A stretch of 64,000 nt of DNA from Chamaesiphon minutus PCC 6605 (GCF_000317145.1 NC_019697.1:2232001-2296000), one strand, 5' to 3'; positions 52,357-61,646 are shown, counted from the stretch's first letter. A program made the numbers and translations. The notes: generated from the letters alone by a model not told the origin.

Positions 52357-52620
52357 TCATGAGTTTGCCGCCAAAGCATCCAATCTTAATACATACCGCC
52401 AGTATCGGATTTCAAAGTTGCTAGGCAACTCAATATCCCGTTTAAAGCCCAGTCGTTCGTACATTTTTCGTGCAGCTACCATTACCTCGCTCGTATGCAG
52501 TCCGATCGTCTCTGCTTTGTCTTGCTGTGCTCGATCGATGCATTCCAAACTCAGTTGCCCTCCGATGCCCTGACTCCGGTACTGAGGTAATACGGCTAAG
52601 ATCCGCATTGATGCCCAGCG
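52357..52620 (-). pseudogene. C-terminal half of a GNAT acetyltransferase
   Basis: About 85 residues from MRILAVLPQYRSQGIGGQLSLECIDRAQQDKAETIGLHTS to EVMVAARKMYERLGFKRDIE and a normal end. The acetyl-CoA-binding Q/RxxGxG/A motif (YRSQGIGGQL) and the terminal YERLGF are intact. The N-terminal half is missing and the sequence joins the hydrolase remnant, in another frame, at a hairpin repeat (52615-52641). Confidence 0.75.
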
Positions 52621-53242
52621 TCCCCTTTGGGGAATCGGGCACTTCGGTGGGTGAGCCACCGATTAGTGTTGTAATCGCAGGTTCGCCACAAGCCTGGTTC
52701 TGCATTGGTAGAAACGTTTCTAGATCTACTACTCCTGCCAAATTAACGACCCCGACGACCCGCAACGGCTCTTTAAACAAGAAGTGACTCTGTTGGGGCA
52801 GCCGATGCCGAGCGGCAGCCCAAGTGCCAAGATGCCCGCCCGCCGAATGACCGACGATCGCCACACGGTCTAGGTCAAGTGTGTATGGTTTAGCCAGCAC
52901 CCGTAAGTAATCGATCGCATTGGCGACATCCTCAAATGTCCCCGTCCATCCACCGCCTGGGAGATCGATTTGACGATATTCAATATTCCAGGTGGCGATC
53001 CCGTGGCTGGTGAGAGCGGAGGAAAGAGCCGCCGTGTTCTGAAGATCGGCAGTGAGATCGCCATGCCTGTACTTCCAGCAGCCGCCATGAATCACAACGG
53101 CAACGGGGTGACTCCCTGGAGCCTGTGGTAGTCGCAAGTCGCCAAATTGAAAAGGTTCGCTCCCGTAGTGGATGCGCCGATCGGCTGGTGATGATGGGAG
53201 TCGATCGATCTGTTGAGGATTGAGAAATTGAGCGGCTGCCAT
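52442..53242 (-). pseudogene. Alpha/beta-hydrolase truncated and joined to a GNAT remnant
   Basis: The frame is 266 codons, but only the first 203 look like an enzyme: VVIHGGCWKYRHGDL (oxyanion region), VAIVGHSAGGHLGTWAA (nucleophile Ser in GHSAG), VVNLAGVVDLETF. These are typical of BD-FAE/arylformamidase-like hydrolases. After GGSPTEVPD at about 52634 the frame enters the hairpin repeat and then reads the GNAT remnant out of frame. The Asp/His part of the triad is lost, so activity is unlikely. Confidence 0.75.
52615..52641. repeat. Hairpin repeat at the hydrolase/GNAT junction
   Basis: CCCAGCGTCCCCTTTGGGGA followed by ATCGGGC belongs to the same AGCGTC-hairpin-GAATC family as the in-frame insertions. 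It is exactly at the fusion point, which suggests recombination between two copies. Confidence 0.65.
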
Positions 53243-53329
53243 AGTATGAATTACTCCGATCGCAATGAAAGGTACGAGTTTGAATATCGTCGTTCGCAGT
53301 GCTGTTTCTCATGTCTGCACGAGTAAACA

Positions 53330-53791
53330 TTACTCGATCGAAGGGCGATCGTCGGCTACGCCTAGTGCGAGTACAGCCGCCAGCTTTAAACTAATGCCGT
53401 TCGCCAGCGGATCTGCGTGCCGATGCACGAGTTGCCATGCGTTCGCTTCATGACGAAAGACTTGGGTGACTCGCAGCGACCAGTCTTGCTTGGGCAAGCC
53501 TCCGACTTCACCACACACCCGCTCGATCGTCACGAGTACGGCTAAATCTTCTGTGGCGTAGGTTGCGACTACCTCTTGGTCGAATGTGCCAGAACTAAAA
53601 AACCTGCCCATCTCGACCCGTCTCGACAGATCGAAGCCGTGGGTCGGCTCTCCACCGAATGGCGACATCAGCGTGTAGTCATGTGCATGTTCTGTCAGTG
53701 CGAGGTATCTATCGATGTCACCACGCATTAGTGCCGCGTTTGCTGCTGCTGTCTGCTGTGTTAGGTTAGCAACATCTTGACTCCCATTCAC
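53330..53791 (-). CDS. NTF2-like (SnoaL/DUF4440) protein
   Basis: 153 residues from a GTG with GGAGG 8 nt upstream; ATG starts at 53806 and 53815 are possible but lack a ribosome-binding site. Helices ALMRGDIDRYLALTEHAHDYTLMSPFGG and strands EEVVATYATEDLAVLVTIERVCGEVGGLPKQDWSLRVTQVFRHEANAWQLVHRHADPL show the NTF2-like fold, including the terminal W-x-LVHRH that closes the pocket. Substrate unknown. The last 15 residues overlap a repeat-like CGGCTACGCC stretch. Confidence 0.82.
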   Translation of the reverse strand: MNGSQDVANLTQQTAAANAALMRGDIDRYLALTEHAHDYTLMSPFGGEPTHGFDLSRRVEMGRFFSSGTFDQEVVATYATEDLAVLVTIERVCGEVGGLPKQDWSLRVTQVFRHEANAWQLVHRHADPLANGISLKLAAVLALGVADDRPSIE

Positions 53792-53865
53792 AACTCTTTC
53801 CTCCATCTTTCTCATTCCCAGTCTTTGGGCTACTTTTCGTGACTCAATGTTTGGTCGATCGCGCG

Positions 53866-54276
53866 TCAATCAGTAACTCGGTATGTCACGTCGTACATCG
53901 AACCACTACCGCTAACGCGCACGGTCTTTTGACCGCTAGCAGAGACACTAAAACTGCCCAAAAGATCGGCATCAGCTTTGGTATCACCGTCCTTATCGAA
54001 CAAGCGAACGTCCGCAGTACCGTCGAAGTTTGCACCCACACCAACACTCGCACCACCGCCATTCTGCATAACGATCGGGCGATCGCGCATCAAGATTTGA
54101 CCGTTAATAACTAAGAACAATTCGTCAGTGCCATCAGGATCGGCACATGCCCTGATACAGCGAACGCTCAAAATATCGATCCGCTTGCCGCCTTCGAGCA
54201 TTTGAGATTGGTCGGCGGTCAATTCCGCAAACAGAGATTCTGAGAGAAGGTTGAGGTTAGATTTAGAGAAAGTCAT
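53866..54276 (-). CDS. Protein with double-glycine leader, probable exporter cargo
   Basis: 136 residues, start MTFSKSNLNLL. Residues about 13-29 (LFAELTADQSQMLEGG) form a double-glycine leader of the kind cleaved by C39 peptidase-ABC exporters; such an exporter is encoded 650 bp upstream on the same strand. The mature part has two Cys (VRCIRACAD) and a Gly/Asp-rich beta region (ASVGVGANFDGTADVRLFDKDGDTKADADLLGSFSV), suggesting a small C2-like or calcium-binding domain. Much larger than usual bacteriocins. No immunity function is evident. Confidence 0.72.
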   Translation of the reverse strand: MTFSKSNLNLLSESLFAELTADQSQMLEGGKRIDILSVRCIRACADPDGTDELFLVINGQILMRDRPIVMQNGGGASVGVGANFDGTADVRLFDKDGDTKADADLLGSFSVSASGQKTVRVSGSGSMYDVTYRVTD

Positions 54277-54361
54277 GATGTTTTTTCCTGGTAAATGATG
54301 AGTTAATTTGTGGAGATCGGACAAAATTACCAAGCTACTAACTCATAAACTTGTCATTACT

Positions 54362-54452
54362 CCGTTCGCGTTGGCGTTTAGCCTGCCGTAGCGGCGCGCG
54401 TATCTGCTGACGCAGAGGCTGTGCCTACGGCAGGCTACGCCAACGCCAACGG
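54362..54452. repeat. Large imperfect palindrome
   Basis: GTTGGCGTTTAGCCTGCCGTAG pairs with CTACGGCAGGCTACGCCAAC, with a GC-rich central part (GCGCGCG, CTGACGCAGAGG). The ends resemble the GTTGGCGTAGCC repeat family. Confidence 0.65.
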
Positions 54453-54777
54453 CGGGTGTCCCGCCGTAAAAAGCGGATGCAACCACGCGGAGGTTTCCTC
54501 CGCATGTGTTGCACCAAGCAGCGCGACAAGACAGGCACAGCGTCGGCTTTGCCGAATCGATCGTGAGTCGATTCTCATTCTGAGTAACTGAGCCGACATA
54601 AATGTCGTCTAATCGGTGAAAGAAACTCTGTTTGGGTGTGCTGGATTTTATGCTCCAACCCAATTTGCAGATTCTTGCTGTGAGCCAGTTTCAGCTAAGT
54701 TTCTTAGAAGAGGCTACGCCAACGAATGGAAGGTTTAATTTCTTCCATATCCCCAGAATATGCGCCACCAGACCGAT

Positions 54778-54836
54778 TGACAGCCAGAAAAGATCGGGAA
54801 AAGTCTGGTGTTGACGATCGGAAAAGATCGGATCGT
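54778..54836 (-). repeat. GATCTTTTCC-type dispersed repeat, copy 3 (reverse)
   Basis: TTGACAGCCAGAAAAGATCG through GGAAAAGATCGGATCG is the reverse complement of the element at 7779-7836, with nine or so substitutions. Confidence 0.7.
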
Positions 54837-54865
54837 TGCCAAAAGATATCAGATTAATCTCCATC

Positions 54866-54890
54866 AAAAACCCCGCCTTTCAAGGCGGGG
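54866..54890 (-). terminator. Rho-independent terminator of the lanthipeptide operon
   Basis: On the minus strand CCCCGCCTT-GA-AAGGCGGGG is followed at once by TTTTT. It lies 35 bp after the stop of the exporter gene and ends the lanM-hlyD-like-lanT transcript, which separates it from the double-glycine protein gene downstream. Confidence 0.88.
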
Positions 54891-54924
54891 TAGATAGATC
54901 TTTTTGCTCTAAATTGTCGATCTC

Positions 54925-57171
54925 TTATGCCTTAAGTTGGCTGTGAACGAGAGCGGCATAGATGCCTTGTTGTGCCAGGAGCGTAGCGTGCGTTCCCCGT
55001 TCGACAATCCGGCCTGCATCCAGCACTAAAATACAATCCGCATTCTGGACTGTACTGAGACGATGCGCGATCGCAATGCGGGTACAGGATAAGTTATTTA
55101 AGTTCTGCTGTACCTGGTGTTCTGTTTGAACATCGAGATGACTGGTAGCTTCATCCAGCACCAGAATGGCAGGCTGATTCACGATCGATCGCGCGATCGC
55201 CAAACGCTGAAGTTGGCCTCCCGATAGCCCAGAGCCGCCTTCGGCTATGCGAGTTTCATACCCCATCGGCAAGCGGATAATGTCATCATGGATGTTTGCC
55301 AGTTTGGCAGCTTGAATGACTTGCTCTAAGGAAAGTTGCGGATGATTTAATGTAATATTTTGGCGGATAGATCCACTAAAAATCGCAGCGTCCTGGAGGA
55401 CGACACCAAACTGACTGCGGAGGGTACGCCAGTTGAGGGTTTGCAGCGGTAAATTATCGTACCGGATCTCTCCTTCCGTCGGTAGATATAAACCTAACAG
55501 CAGTTTTGCCAATGTACTTTTGCCAGAACCGGAGCGACCCACCAGTGCGATTTTTTGCCCAGGGGCGATCTTGAGGGAAATATCCCGCAATACCCAGGGG
55601 GCATTTGGATCGTAGCGAAAGTTTAGCTGTTGGAGTTCGATACATCCCGTCAACTTGGGAGCAGCATGTACCAAACAGACATCCTGCTCTGGATCTGCCG
55701 CTAGCACATCCGTCAGCCGTTCGAGATGAGCACCCACCAATTGCAAACGTTGACTATTGGACACCAGCGAAGAAAGCGGTGTAAGGACAGCAATCGCGAT
55801 CGCATTGAAGGCCAACATACTCCCGAGGGTCATCGTGTCATTGAGTACAAATAGTGTCCCCAGCCACAGCAGCAGCAGCGGTGAAAAAATGCGCACAGAG
55901 AGCATTGTGGTGTCTAAGATCGCCATGAGATAGTTTCGTTTTAGCGATACATTTAGTTGCTTGAAAAATAAGTTCGACCACCGATCGAGGGTGCGATCTT
56001 CCGCTCCAGATGCTTTGATTGTTTCGATGCCTTTGAGGGCTTCGACTAAATAGCTTTGAGATTCTGCCTGCGCCCACAAATCCTGCTGCATCAGATCGTG
56101 CATCCGATCGGTTGTCACGAACAAGATGGCAACTTGCAGGATGCCAATTCCCAGCACTGTCAGTCCAAACCAGGTTGCCTGGTTCAACAACAGTACCAGA
56201 TACCCCAACACAAACGCTCCGTCCAGAAGTATTGAAAGTGTTTGACTGGTGAAGGTCTCTCGGATCGTGGTGTTGCTACTCAGGCGCATCAAGAGATCGC
56301 CCGTCGTGCGCTGCTCGAAGAAACGGAAGGGTAAGGTGAGCAGATGCTCGAAGAAACTGAGCATTAGCTGAGAATCCAGACGGGCTTGCAGGAAGATGAG
56401 TAAAGTAGCTCGCAGATAATGAGTCACGACTTGGGCAAGCACCAGGATGACTATCCCAATTCCAAGCATCGGCATCATGTCCAGATTTTGGGCAGGTAAA
56501 ATTCGATCGACTAGCACTTGTGTCAGAATGGGCAAAGCCAATCCCAAAATTTGGAGCAGGAAGGAGGCACCCAGAATTTGCAGGAGGATACCGGGGGTTT
56601 GGAAGAAATAGCTCGACAAATAGGTGTGCCAGGAAAATTGCTCGCGAGTGGATTGGCGATCGAAGTTAACTCCTGGCTCGAAGGTCAACACCACTCCCGT
56701 GAAAGCCGCCTCAAATTGAATCGGTGTTAACCGCCGTCGTCCGCTGCCTGGATCGATGATTTCGATCTGCTGGGGCGACCATCGCTCGATGACTACAAAG
56801 TGTTCAAAATTCCAATGGGCGATCGCTGGTAGCGGCACATACCGAAACTCGGCGAGGTCTTCAATGGCATAGGCTTTGACCCGCAGTCCCAACGTCCGCG
56901 CCGTAATGGCGATCGTTTCAGCGGTCGCACCATCTCGCCCAATCCCCATCAGATTTCGGCATTCTGCGACTTGAGTAGGACGACCGAAGTAGCTGAGGAT
57001 CATTGCCAAGCAGGCTGCACCACATTCTAGGGCACTGAGTTGCAGCCGCACCGGGACGCGATGACGACGAAAAAGACGCAAAATTCTGGCATGACTATCC
57101 TTGAGGAGGTCATATCTCTGGGGACTCGATTCCCGATCGTGGATCTTGCGTGCTGTTTTAAAGATATTCAT
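54925..57171 (-). CDS. LanT-type ABC exporter with C39 peptidase domain
   Basis: 748 residues. The C39 peptidase domain (about 35-170) has the catalytic Cys in QLSALECGAACLAMIL, the His in AIAHWNFEHFVVIE and the Asp in IIDPGSGRR. Six membrane helices follow (about 195-480), then the ATPase with Walker A GRSGSGKST, signature LSGGQLQR and Walker B ILVLDEAT. It cleaves leaders after double glycine and exports the mature peptide. A TTG six bases earlier would give a 4-nt overlap with the preceding stop. Last gene of a three-gene operon. Confidence 0.95.
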   Translation of the reverse strand: MNIFKTARKIHDRESSPQRYDLLKDSHARILRLFRRHRVPVRLQLSALECGAACLAMILSYFGRPTQVAECRNLMGIGRDGATAETIAITARTLGLRVKAYAIEDLAEFRYVPLPAIAHWNFEHFVVIERWSPQQIEIIDPGSGRRRLTPIQFEAAFTGVVLTFEPGVNFDRQSTREQFSWHTYLSSYFFQTPGILLQILGASFLLQILGLALPILTQVLVDRILPAQNLDMMPMLGIGIVILVLAQVVTHYLRATLLIFLQARLDSQLMLSFFEHLLTLPFRFFEQRTTGDLLMRLSSNTTIRETFTSQTLSILLDGAFVLGYLVLLLNQATWFGLTVLGIGILQVAILFVTTDRMHDLMQQDLWAQAESQSYLVEALKGIETIKASGAEDRTLDRWSNLFFKQLNVSLKRNYLMAILDTTMLSVRIFSPLLLLWLGTLFVLNDTMTLGSMLAFNAIAIAVLTPLSSLVSNSQRLQLVGAHLERLTDVLAADPEQDVCLVHAAPKLTGCIELQQLNFRYDPNAPWVLRDISLKIAPGQKIALVGRSGSGKSTLAKLLLGLYLPTEGEIRYDNLPLQTLNWRTLRSQFGVVLQDAAIFSGSIRQNITLNHPQLSLEQVIQAAKLANIHDDIIRLPMGYETRIAEGGSGLSGGQLQRLAIARSIVNQPAILVLDEATSHLDVQTEHQVQQNLNNLSCTRIAIAHRLSTVQNADCILVLDAGRIVERGTHATLLAQQGIYAALVHSQLKA

Positions 57172-57173
57172 CG

Positions 57174-57779
57174 TCAAGGTGTCTGAAAGTGAGAACCGAT
57201 CCAGGGCAAGAGTGAAAGCAGCCGCTGCGATCCAACTACTATTTCGGCTTTGCCCGTACTACCGATATAAGCTGAGGTTGGGAGGTGTAGATCGGCGGGA
57301 TCTAGGGGGACGATCGCTACGGCAACGGGTTGGTTAATTTGCAAAGCTGTACTAGCAGTCAGTCCAAATCGATCGCGGATGTCTTCAGGGCTGCGAATCA
57401 CAGGTTTATCTTTGAGCTTCAGTCGGCTCAAGCGACTTCGATCGAGGCTGGATAGCCCCTCGAAGTGGAGTCGGAGTGGCTGATGAGCCTGCAAATGCGA
57501 TCGCGTTTGAGTGGGAAAGAATGCAGCAATGACAACTTTTTCACGAACTCCCTGAGTTCGATCTCGCGAACGTACAACCATTGCTTTCCCAGCGGCAGAC
57601 ACGGGCACCTTCGCGAACCAGGCCATGAAAATCCCCCCAAACAGTAATCCCAGGAGTACCCACAGATAGAGAAAACTGCTGGGGGAGATCCATCGCGGCA
57701 GCACGATCTCCTCACGGCTAGCAACATAACGACGAATCGCATCTTCTCGAAAAATAGAGCGGTTGGGTCGATCCATCAT
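57174..57779 (-). CDS. Membrane-fusion-like secretion protein of a lanthipeptide system
   Basis: 201 residues. A cytoplasmic N-terminus (MMDRPNRSIFREDAIRRYVASREEIVLPRWIS) precedes one membrane helix (about 36-55, SFLYLWVLLGLLFGGIFMAWF) and an external beta-rich domain with KVPVSAAGKAMVV, HLQAHQPLRLHFEG and a TGKAEIVVGSQRLLSLLP end. That arrangement is a short HlyD-type adaptor lacking the long coiled coil, as found next to NHLM-type bacteriocin exporters. It should link the exporter to the envelope. Six bp after lanM and overlapping or abutting lanT. Confidence 0.85.
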   Translation of the reverse strand: MMDRPNRSIFREDAIRRYVASREEIVLPRWISPSSFLYLWVLLGLLFGGIFMAWFAKVPVSAAGKAMVVRSRDRTQGVREKVVIAAFFPTQTRSHLQAHQPLRLHFEGLSSLDRSRLSRLKLKDKPVIRSPEDIRDRFGLTASTALQINQPVAVAIVPLDPADLHLPTSAYIGSTGKAEIVVGSQRLLSLLPWIGSHFQTP

Positions 57780-57785
57780 GCTTTC

Positions 57786-60700
57786 CTACCGAAATATGTT
57801 TACTAATGGCTCAGTCTTGGCAGTCTTGGAGCGATCGATTGGAGGTGCCAGAACTAATACCGAAGGTACTCGATCGGGTGCTGCCAGACGCAGTAGCCCG
57901 TAACCAATCCCTGCCAATCCAGTCATCAGTCCAGGGGATTCTACCGCCAGTGGAATCCCACAGAGCCATCCGTCTCGATCGATGCTGCCCAGGATCGTTG
58001 CTGCAAGGCGATCGCAGTGTACTTGCCACTGCGGTTCCCCCAGAATTTCACTCGCTTGGAGCAGGAGTTCTAGATTACCCAAATCGCCATGACAGAGGGA
58101 ATGATTGTGCCCAAATCCTTGCTCGATCGTCGTTTTGAGGGCTACATCAATCTCATCCCGCATCTGTGAGTCATGGAGATCGGCAAGGCACTGCAATCGA
58201 CCTAAACCGATGCCAGGTGCGCCATGACACCAGGCTGTAACGCAGTTCGATCGATCCTGTTTACCCGAGCGAATGGTGGCCGCAAATTCTCGCAAATCTG
58301 GCCAGTTCATCGCCTCAACCGAAAATAAACTGCGTTCGTAAGCGATCGCGCCTAGTGCCGCCTTGCGAAACCGCTGCTTGCCTGTAATTGCCGCTAATTT
58401 CAGTAGTGCCCAAGCAATACCCGCCGCACCATGAGAGAATCCAGTTAATGGTTTATTAGCCAGCCCTTCGATCCTCCAACCAATCCCTCGCGCCATTGGG
58501 GTCGCAAGTGCCAGCAATCGATCGCCACACAGCATCGCCGCGTCGAGGATCTGTGCGGTGGGAACGTATCGATAAAGGGCGAGTAAACTGCCGATGCAGC
58601 CCGCGCTACCGCGAACTATATCTAATTGCGTATCTTGTTCGATCTGTGGCGGGAGCAACGCGACGATCGCTTCTGCTTCAGCAATTAGTTGTGGCTCATC
58701 CCAGAGGATTCCTAGATGAGTGAGGGTATAGATAATCCCACCCCAGCCACTGAAACCACCAATCTGCGAGATCGACGATCGACTTTGCGCTAATTGATGT
58801 TGAAGCGTTTTCATTGCCGAACGAGCTAACTCAGTGTAGCGATCCGCTCGATCGATCTCACCGAGATAAGCCAGAAATAGAATTACCCCTGGCAAACCAT
58901 CGTAGAGATCGTACCCCAGTGGTGTCAAAGTCCAGTGGCGATCGTTGACTAGTGCCAAGCCAATCCAGGTCACATCGGACTCACCTCGTAAAGCTAACGC
59001 CTCTAAGCGATCTCCGACAGACCGCGCTGCGGCTAATAGCCGATCGCGATTGGCAATAGGTGGCGATTCAGTCAGTGGGTAGCCTGAATGTCCCTTATGC
59101 TCTGGCTCGTCAGCGATCGGATAAAGTGCTGTCAGCGATGCCCGAATAATCCAAAGTTGTCGAGCTAAATCGGCTTCACCCATTAGCTGCACGCGATCGC
59201 GTACCGATGCTAAACCAGGCTTGTCGAGGAAATTGCTAATCCGCCCGGAACTCGTCCACAGATGCTGTGAGTCAGGACGGGTGGTAAACATGGGAATGTC
59301 ACCGTCGAGCAAGTCTTCACGCTCAAAGGCGATGAGTCGAGCTAGATAGGGCAGATTTTCAACTGCTAGCCAGAGCCGATCCAACAGCCGATCGCGATCG
59401 AGGGCGTTGCGTAACACATCTGGATGGAAGCTTTCATTGAGCAGGATCGCGTAAGTCCGCGTCGCCCGCACGATGACGCGCACGGTATCTTCAGCAAAGC
59501 TGGCAATTGGCCCACTTGGAGCCAATAATTCATCGCGGTGCTGCAACAGCATGTGATACAGATTAGTAAACCCGTTGGCGATGGCTTCAGTGTAATCGAG
59601 CACATTTACTTTTTCGCCATTGAGTGTCGGTTGATTCTGCGTTTCTGGCATCTCCATCTGCTGACGGATTAGTTTCATCTCATCGGTGCCCATCCCTTCC
59701 CAGCGGGGGATCTGGTGGGGAGTCAATTGTCCTGATGGTGCCCCCAAGCCACTGATGTCAATCCCTTCAGACTCATCGTTCGACCAAATCCGTTGGGGCA
59801 GCAACCCAGTTCCATAAACTGAGTGATTCAGAGTCCCGATCGCCAGTTGGCTGGCTCGATCGAGATCGATACCCCCAATGCGGGGATGAAACAGTGCTTC
59901 TAAGTCAATCAAAATCGGGCATTCTCCAGCCGCAATTAAATTCTCGTGATGAAAATCAATGGCTTCTAGCGCATAGAGAATTGCTAAGTAAGCACCCTGA
60001 CGTTCGTAAAATCGCTGAATCTGGTCTGCTGAGGAGCAGGGTTGAGCCTCAATAAATTCGACCCAGCCATAGTCCTGACGATCGAGAATTTTCAGCAAGC
60101 GCAAAGGCGGATGGTTGCCACGTTCGTTAATCCAGTGGAGGAGTTCTTGGAAATGCACATCGAGCGACAGCGATCTGGGTTTATATACAACGCGAAGATC
60201 GGCACTGAATTTCGCAACTATCACACTCCGACCTTCGCGATGGCTGTCTCCTTGGCCAGCACTCACTTCTACCAACACCCCAGGCTGGTGACTGGGGCAG
60301 AACTGCGATCGCAGCTCGTCCCAATCCCGACACAGATGCTGGAGAAATTCCAGGCTAGTAGTCACCCAATGGTTGATGCAAAGCGCAGCTTGTCGAGCCA
60401 TCACCGGATATTCTTGCAAAATACCGAGGGCAACATCCCGTTGCCGCAATCGCTGCGTAAAACTTTGAAATCGTAGCTCTGGAGTATCGCCTTGCAGTAG
60501 TTCTTGCAACCGAGCTACATTTAACTCCAAAACCAGAGTGCGACTGACGATCGACAGTAACCGCTGGGGGAGATTTGCAAATAACAGGGTTTCGATCGTG
60601 TTGGGGTCAAATGGGAGATCCGAGGCGGTGGCGATAAGGGTCTGAATTCCCGCTTGCAGGCGAGCGCATCCTTGCTGAACGATTGGTTCGATGAGATTCA

Positions 60701-61079
60701 AAAAATCAATCGTGGGAATTTCTTTCAGTTCGTCAGGCATGTTTATTGGTTCAAATTCAGTCTCATCAGCGAAGGCTCGTTCCAATTCGATTAACCAGTC
60801 TGGTGGATGAGATCGGCGATCGCGCACTGCCTCGATCGGTTCGCCGAGAATGCGCCGGAATTGTGCTTCACTGATGTTTGCAGCCGCCAGCCGTCGAGCG
60901 AAATATGTATCTTTGTCAAATGGTGGTTGCGCTCGCCACCGATCGATCGATTGTCGAGCCAAGTCAGCATCTATCTCTAGGTTTAAATTGCCATCCTCAA
61001 TCGCCATTAAGGACGCAATCCGCTCGGATAAAGTGACTGCCCGATCCCAGTCCGCTGTTTGAAAACAAGGGTGATTCAT
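57786..61079 (-). CDS. lanM: LanM class II lanthipeptide synthetase
   Basis: 1097 residues, full length. The dehydratase domain (about 180-620) has VVYKPRSLSLDVHF, DYGWVEFIEA and HHENLIAAGECPILIDLEALFHP, the kinase-like phosphorylation and elimination motifs. The LanC-like cyclase domain (about 720-1080) has all zinc ligands: Cys in AWCHGAPGIGLG (about 951) and Cys-His in SLCHGDLGN (about 996-997). It dehydrates Ser/Thr of precursor cores and adds Cys thiols to make lanthionine rings. Divergent from the two Nif11-leader precursors and followed by the adaptor and exporter genes. Confidence 0.96.
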   Translation of the reverse strand: MNHPCFQTADWDRAVTLSERIASLMAIEDGNLNLEIDADLARQSIDRWRAQPPFDKDTYFARRLAAANISEAQFRRILGEPIEAVRDRRSHPPDWLIELERAFADETEFEPINMPDELKEIPTIDFLNLIEPIVQQGCARLQAGIQTLIATASDLPFDPNTIETLLFANLPQRLLSIVSRTLVLELNVARLQELLQGDTPELRFQSFTQRLRQRDVALGILQEYPVMARQAALCINHWVTTSLEFLQHLCRDWDELRSQFCPSHQPGVLVEVSAGQGDSHREGRSVIVAKFSADLRVVYKPRSLSLDVHFQELLHWINERGNHPPLRLLKILDRQDYGWVEFIEAQPCSSADQIQRFYERQGAYLAILYALEAIDFHHENLIAAGECPILIDLEALFHPRIGGIDLDRASQLAIGTLNHSVYGTGLLPQRIWSNDESEGIDISGLGAPSGQLTPHQIPRWEGMGTDEMKLIRQQMEMPETQNQPTLNGEKVNVLDYTEAIANGFTNLYHMLLQHRDELLAPSGPIASFAEDTVRVIVRATRTYAILLNESFHPDVLRNALDRDRLLDRLWLAVENLPYLARLIAFEREDLLDGDIPMFTTRPDSQHLWTSSGRISNFLDKPGLASVRDRVQLMGEADLARQLWIIRASLTALYPIADEPEHKGHSGYPLTESPPIANRDRLLAAARSVGDRLEALALRGESDVTWIGLALVNDRHWTLTPLGYDLYDGLPGVILFLAYLGEIDRADRYTELARSAMKTLQHQLAQSRSSISQIGGFSGWGGIIYTLTHLGILWDEPQLIAEAEAIVALLPPQIEQDTQLDIVRGSAGCIGSLLALYRYVPTAQILDAAMLCGDRLLALATPMARGIGWRIEGLANKPLTGFSHGAAGIAWALLKLAAITGKQRFRKAALGAIAYERSLFSVEAMNWPDLREFAATIRSGKQDRSNCVTAWCHGAPGIGLGRLQCLADLHDSQMRDEIDVALKTTIEQGFGHNHSLCHGDLGNLELLLQASEILGEPQWQVHCDRLAATILGSIDRDGWLCGIPLAVESPGLMTGLAGIGYGLLRLAAPDRVPSVLVLAPPIDRSKTAKTEPLVNIFR

Positions 61080-61367
61080 GTAAGTTCATCCATCATTCTT
61101 TGTTAATAAGTTAGTAAGATAGTCGATTGAATGCTATTTGCTAATCTTGTTTTAACAAAACAGTAGATAACTCACCCTACACTTCAGGGTAGTTCTCGAT
61201 CGAGAATTATTGAGATGCAACCAACAGATGAATTTAAAATAAAAATCAACAACACTACTCAAAAGTGTGGCTTCTACCTCTATTTTATTAGTTAAAACAG
61301 AATTAGAAAATCAATCCTAGACAAATTGTTTTCCGAACTCACCAAACTATAAAAGGAAACAAATCTG
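61080..61367. promoter_or_regulatory. Divergent region between lanM and the precursor genes
   Basis: 288 bp, AT-rich, no gene. TTCTCGATCGAGAA (around 61194-61207) is a perfect palindrome in the middle and a possible operator. The precursor leader ends with AAAAGGAAAC, a good ribosome-binding site. Confidence 0.45.
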
Positions 61368-61646
61368 ATGCTTGAGAATATCAAAGCACTGTTGCAAAAT
61401 ACTCAATTGCAACAGCAAGTCAAAGCCGCTGCTAACTTAGCAGCAGCGAGCGAATTAATTACAACTGCTGGTGCCCAAAAAGGCTACTCTTTCACCCCAG
61501 AAAGCGTCGCTGGGGCGATCGGTAAACTAATGCTCGGCGATCGCGAACTCTCAGAAGCTGACTTGCTCTCAGTTGCTGGTGGGGCGATGCCAGCTTGCTG
61601 TCCCGTTGTAAGAACTGCTGACAGCAAACGGGGTTGTGGCGGCTAA
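61368..61646 (+). CDS. Nif11-leader lanthipeptide precursor 1
   Basis: 92 residues. Residues 1-72 are a Nif11-type leader (MLENIKALLQNTQLQQQVKAA...FTPESVAGAIGKL...ELSEADLLSVAGG) ending in the double-glycine cleavage site. The 20-residue core (73-92) has three Cys, one Thr and one Ser: AMPACCPVV, RTADS, KRGCGG. Adjacent Cys-Cys plus a third Cys allow one or two thioether rings after dehydration of Thr84 and Ser87 by a LanM. AAAAGGAAAC precedes the ATG. Confidence 0.92.
   Translation: MLENIKALLQNTQLQQQVKAAANLAAASELITTAGAQKGYSFTPESVAGAIGKLMLGDRELSEADLLSVAGGAMPACCPVVRTADSKRGCGG

Larger units (their letters stand above)
54277..54924. other. Repeat-rich gap between exporter gene and its putative cargo gene
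   Basis: About 650 bp. It contains a large inverted repeat (GCCTGCCGTAG.../...CTACGGCAGGCTACGCCAACG, 54362-54452), a GCGGAGG-TTT-CCTCCGC hairpin near 54500, the GATCTTTTCC repeat in reverse orientation (54778-54836) and the terminator at 54866-54890. An open frame of about 100 codons across this region is made of repeats and is rejected. Confidence 0.6.

Noticed and set aside
54343-54663. Open frame of 106 codons on the minus strand between the exporter and the double-glycine protein gene
   Set aside because: It consists largely of palindromic repeats, has no ribosome-binding site and no protein-like composition.
60042-60476. Plus-strand frame of 144 codons
   Set aside because: Antisense shadow of lanM, which has all family motifs on the other strand.
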